This document shows, one piece after another, positions 63,430 to 64,000 of a stretch of 64,000 nt of DNA. Position 1 is the stretch's first letter, and each line of letters starts with the position of its first letter. The position numbers were made by a program, and so were the translations under genes. The notes under the pieces are model-generated. The model had not been told where the DNA came from and made no database searches. It saw nothing but the letters and a program-made list of their open reading frames with translations. The stretch is from Candidatus Electryonea clarkiae (GTDB taxonomy: Bacteria; Electryoneota; Electryoneia; Electryoneales; Electryoneaceae). Where the stretch lies: contig JAVCCM010000156.1 in the NCBI GenBank assembly GCA_030765455.1, positions 20,191 to 84,190 on the forward strand. Direction: 5' to 3'.

Positions 63430-64000
63430 ATTGAATAACCTGATCTGGGCTAAGTCAGTACAAAACTAACAGGGGCACCCGCATAAAAATCAAGAGTTGA
63501 GTAACCCAACTTTCAAATTTTGATTAGTAAATCGAAGCTCACGATAGAAAAAATCGCCCATACACCCAATAGTACGGACGATTTAGATTCCCGTCTAAAA
63601 TCAGGCGTGAAAGCGAAGTGTTTCTTAAATTGCATTCATCATAACACCATACGCATTCAATTTTGTAAATTCAGAAGCCAGGATATCTAATTTATTGACG
63701 GTATAGAATTTCTGATATCATGGCTTCGAAATAGAGATACTTTCCCCTGAATGCCTGTCCCATGAATTCTACGAGAAATAATAAAGAATTACACAATAAG
63801 CGAATGTTTACCTATATCCTCTCTGCAAATAATGCCATAGATCAGCAGCTATTGCAGAGCGGACATTGGTTAGTTAGGGTCTCCTGAAAAAGTATTTTTC
63901 AGGCAAATATGCGCTTTCAGACTTATTAAATCTTCTTGGTTATTTTGCATAAACCATGTTTTTCTGTTCTTGGCAGTAATACTGTAGCAAAACATACCCG
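63430..64000. other. Intergenic end of window
   Basis: No gene is recognised. It holds a perfect 9-bp hairpin CCTGAAAAA-gta-TTTTTCAGG at 63883-63903 and an imperfect one around 63551-63584 (AAATCGCCC/GGACGATTT). The rest is AT-rich. Confidence 0.45.
63883..63903. terminator. Perfect palindrome, possible terminator
   Basis: CCTGAAAAA pairs exactly with TTTTTCAGG around a three-base loop. The stem contains its own T-run on either strand, so it could end transcripts in both directions. It lies ~450 bases after the CotH gene. Confidence 0.4.

Overview
The window looks like a chromosome segment of a Gram-negative bacterium of the FCB (Fibrobacteres-Chlorobi-Bacteroidetes) superphylum, probably one of its uncultured lineages. 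Evidence: five large secreted proteins end in the type IX-secretion-like sorting domain (a YPNPFN core, a GxxVxxL strand and an SGIYF element); there are many lipoproteins with Cys lipoboxes, LptE and a heptosyltransferase (outer membrane and LPS), and an alternative complex III next to a cbb3 oxidase with a fused CcoNO subunit. I cannot assign a phylum from sequence reading alone. No tRNA, rRNA, CRISPR array or prophage was seen.

Layout. 1-2.7 kb: the end of a radical SAM/SPASM gene, translationally coupled to an O-methyltransferase with an N-terminal WG-repeat domain. 2.7-6.5 kb: repeat-rich intergenic DNA, an orphan HicB-like protein, a methylmalonyl-CoA mutase catalytic subunit and a HAD hydrolase. 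6.6-13.2 kb: a huge Asp-box secreted protein, a ferredoxin/geranylgeranyl-reductase pair and a carboxypeptidase-regulatory-like lipoprotein. 13.5-19.9 kb: a co-directional run with an MBL-fold hydrolase, a sigma-54 activator, LptE, a Sua5/LMW-phosphatase fusion, a GT9 heptosyltransferase and an unrecognised alpha-toroid-like protein; this appears to be an envelope and translation housekeeping operon. 19.9-25.5 kb: CheY/CheX, a D15-type outer-membrane barrel, a two-component system and a small membrane protein. 25.8-31.3 kb: a lipoprotein and two secreted proteins with nearly duplicated sorting domains.

31.4-48.7 kb is the respiratory core. An alternative complex III operon (actABCDEF plus a small membrane protein) runs leftward. 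An Rrf2 regulator, ccoI, ccoS, ccoNO, ccoQ, ccoP, ccoG, fixH and a SafE/DsbD-like gene run rightward. Together they encode quinol oxidation, electron transfer through c-type cytochromes, and a high-affinity terminal oxidase with its copper and Fe-S assembly factors.

48.7-49.7 kb is a RAYT (REP-associated Y1 transposase) flanked by four copies of an ~85-bp palindromic element. 49.7-64 kb holds a SUMF1-domain lipoprotein coupled to a CsgG/PEGA/DUF5683 protein, queA, an HD-GYP-like protein, ruvB, an LVIVD-repeat secreted protein and a CotH/beta-helix secreted protein. A second family of ~80-bp palindromic repeats occurs at four places.

The points most worth a second look are the radical SAM/WG-methyltransferase pair, the RAYT with its repeats, the Sua5-LMWPTP fusion, the ferredoxin-GGR pair, the His-rich insertion in ActF, and the HD-GYP and SUMF1 proteins that have lost canonical residues.
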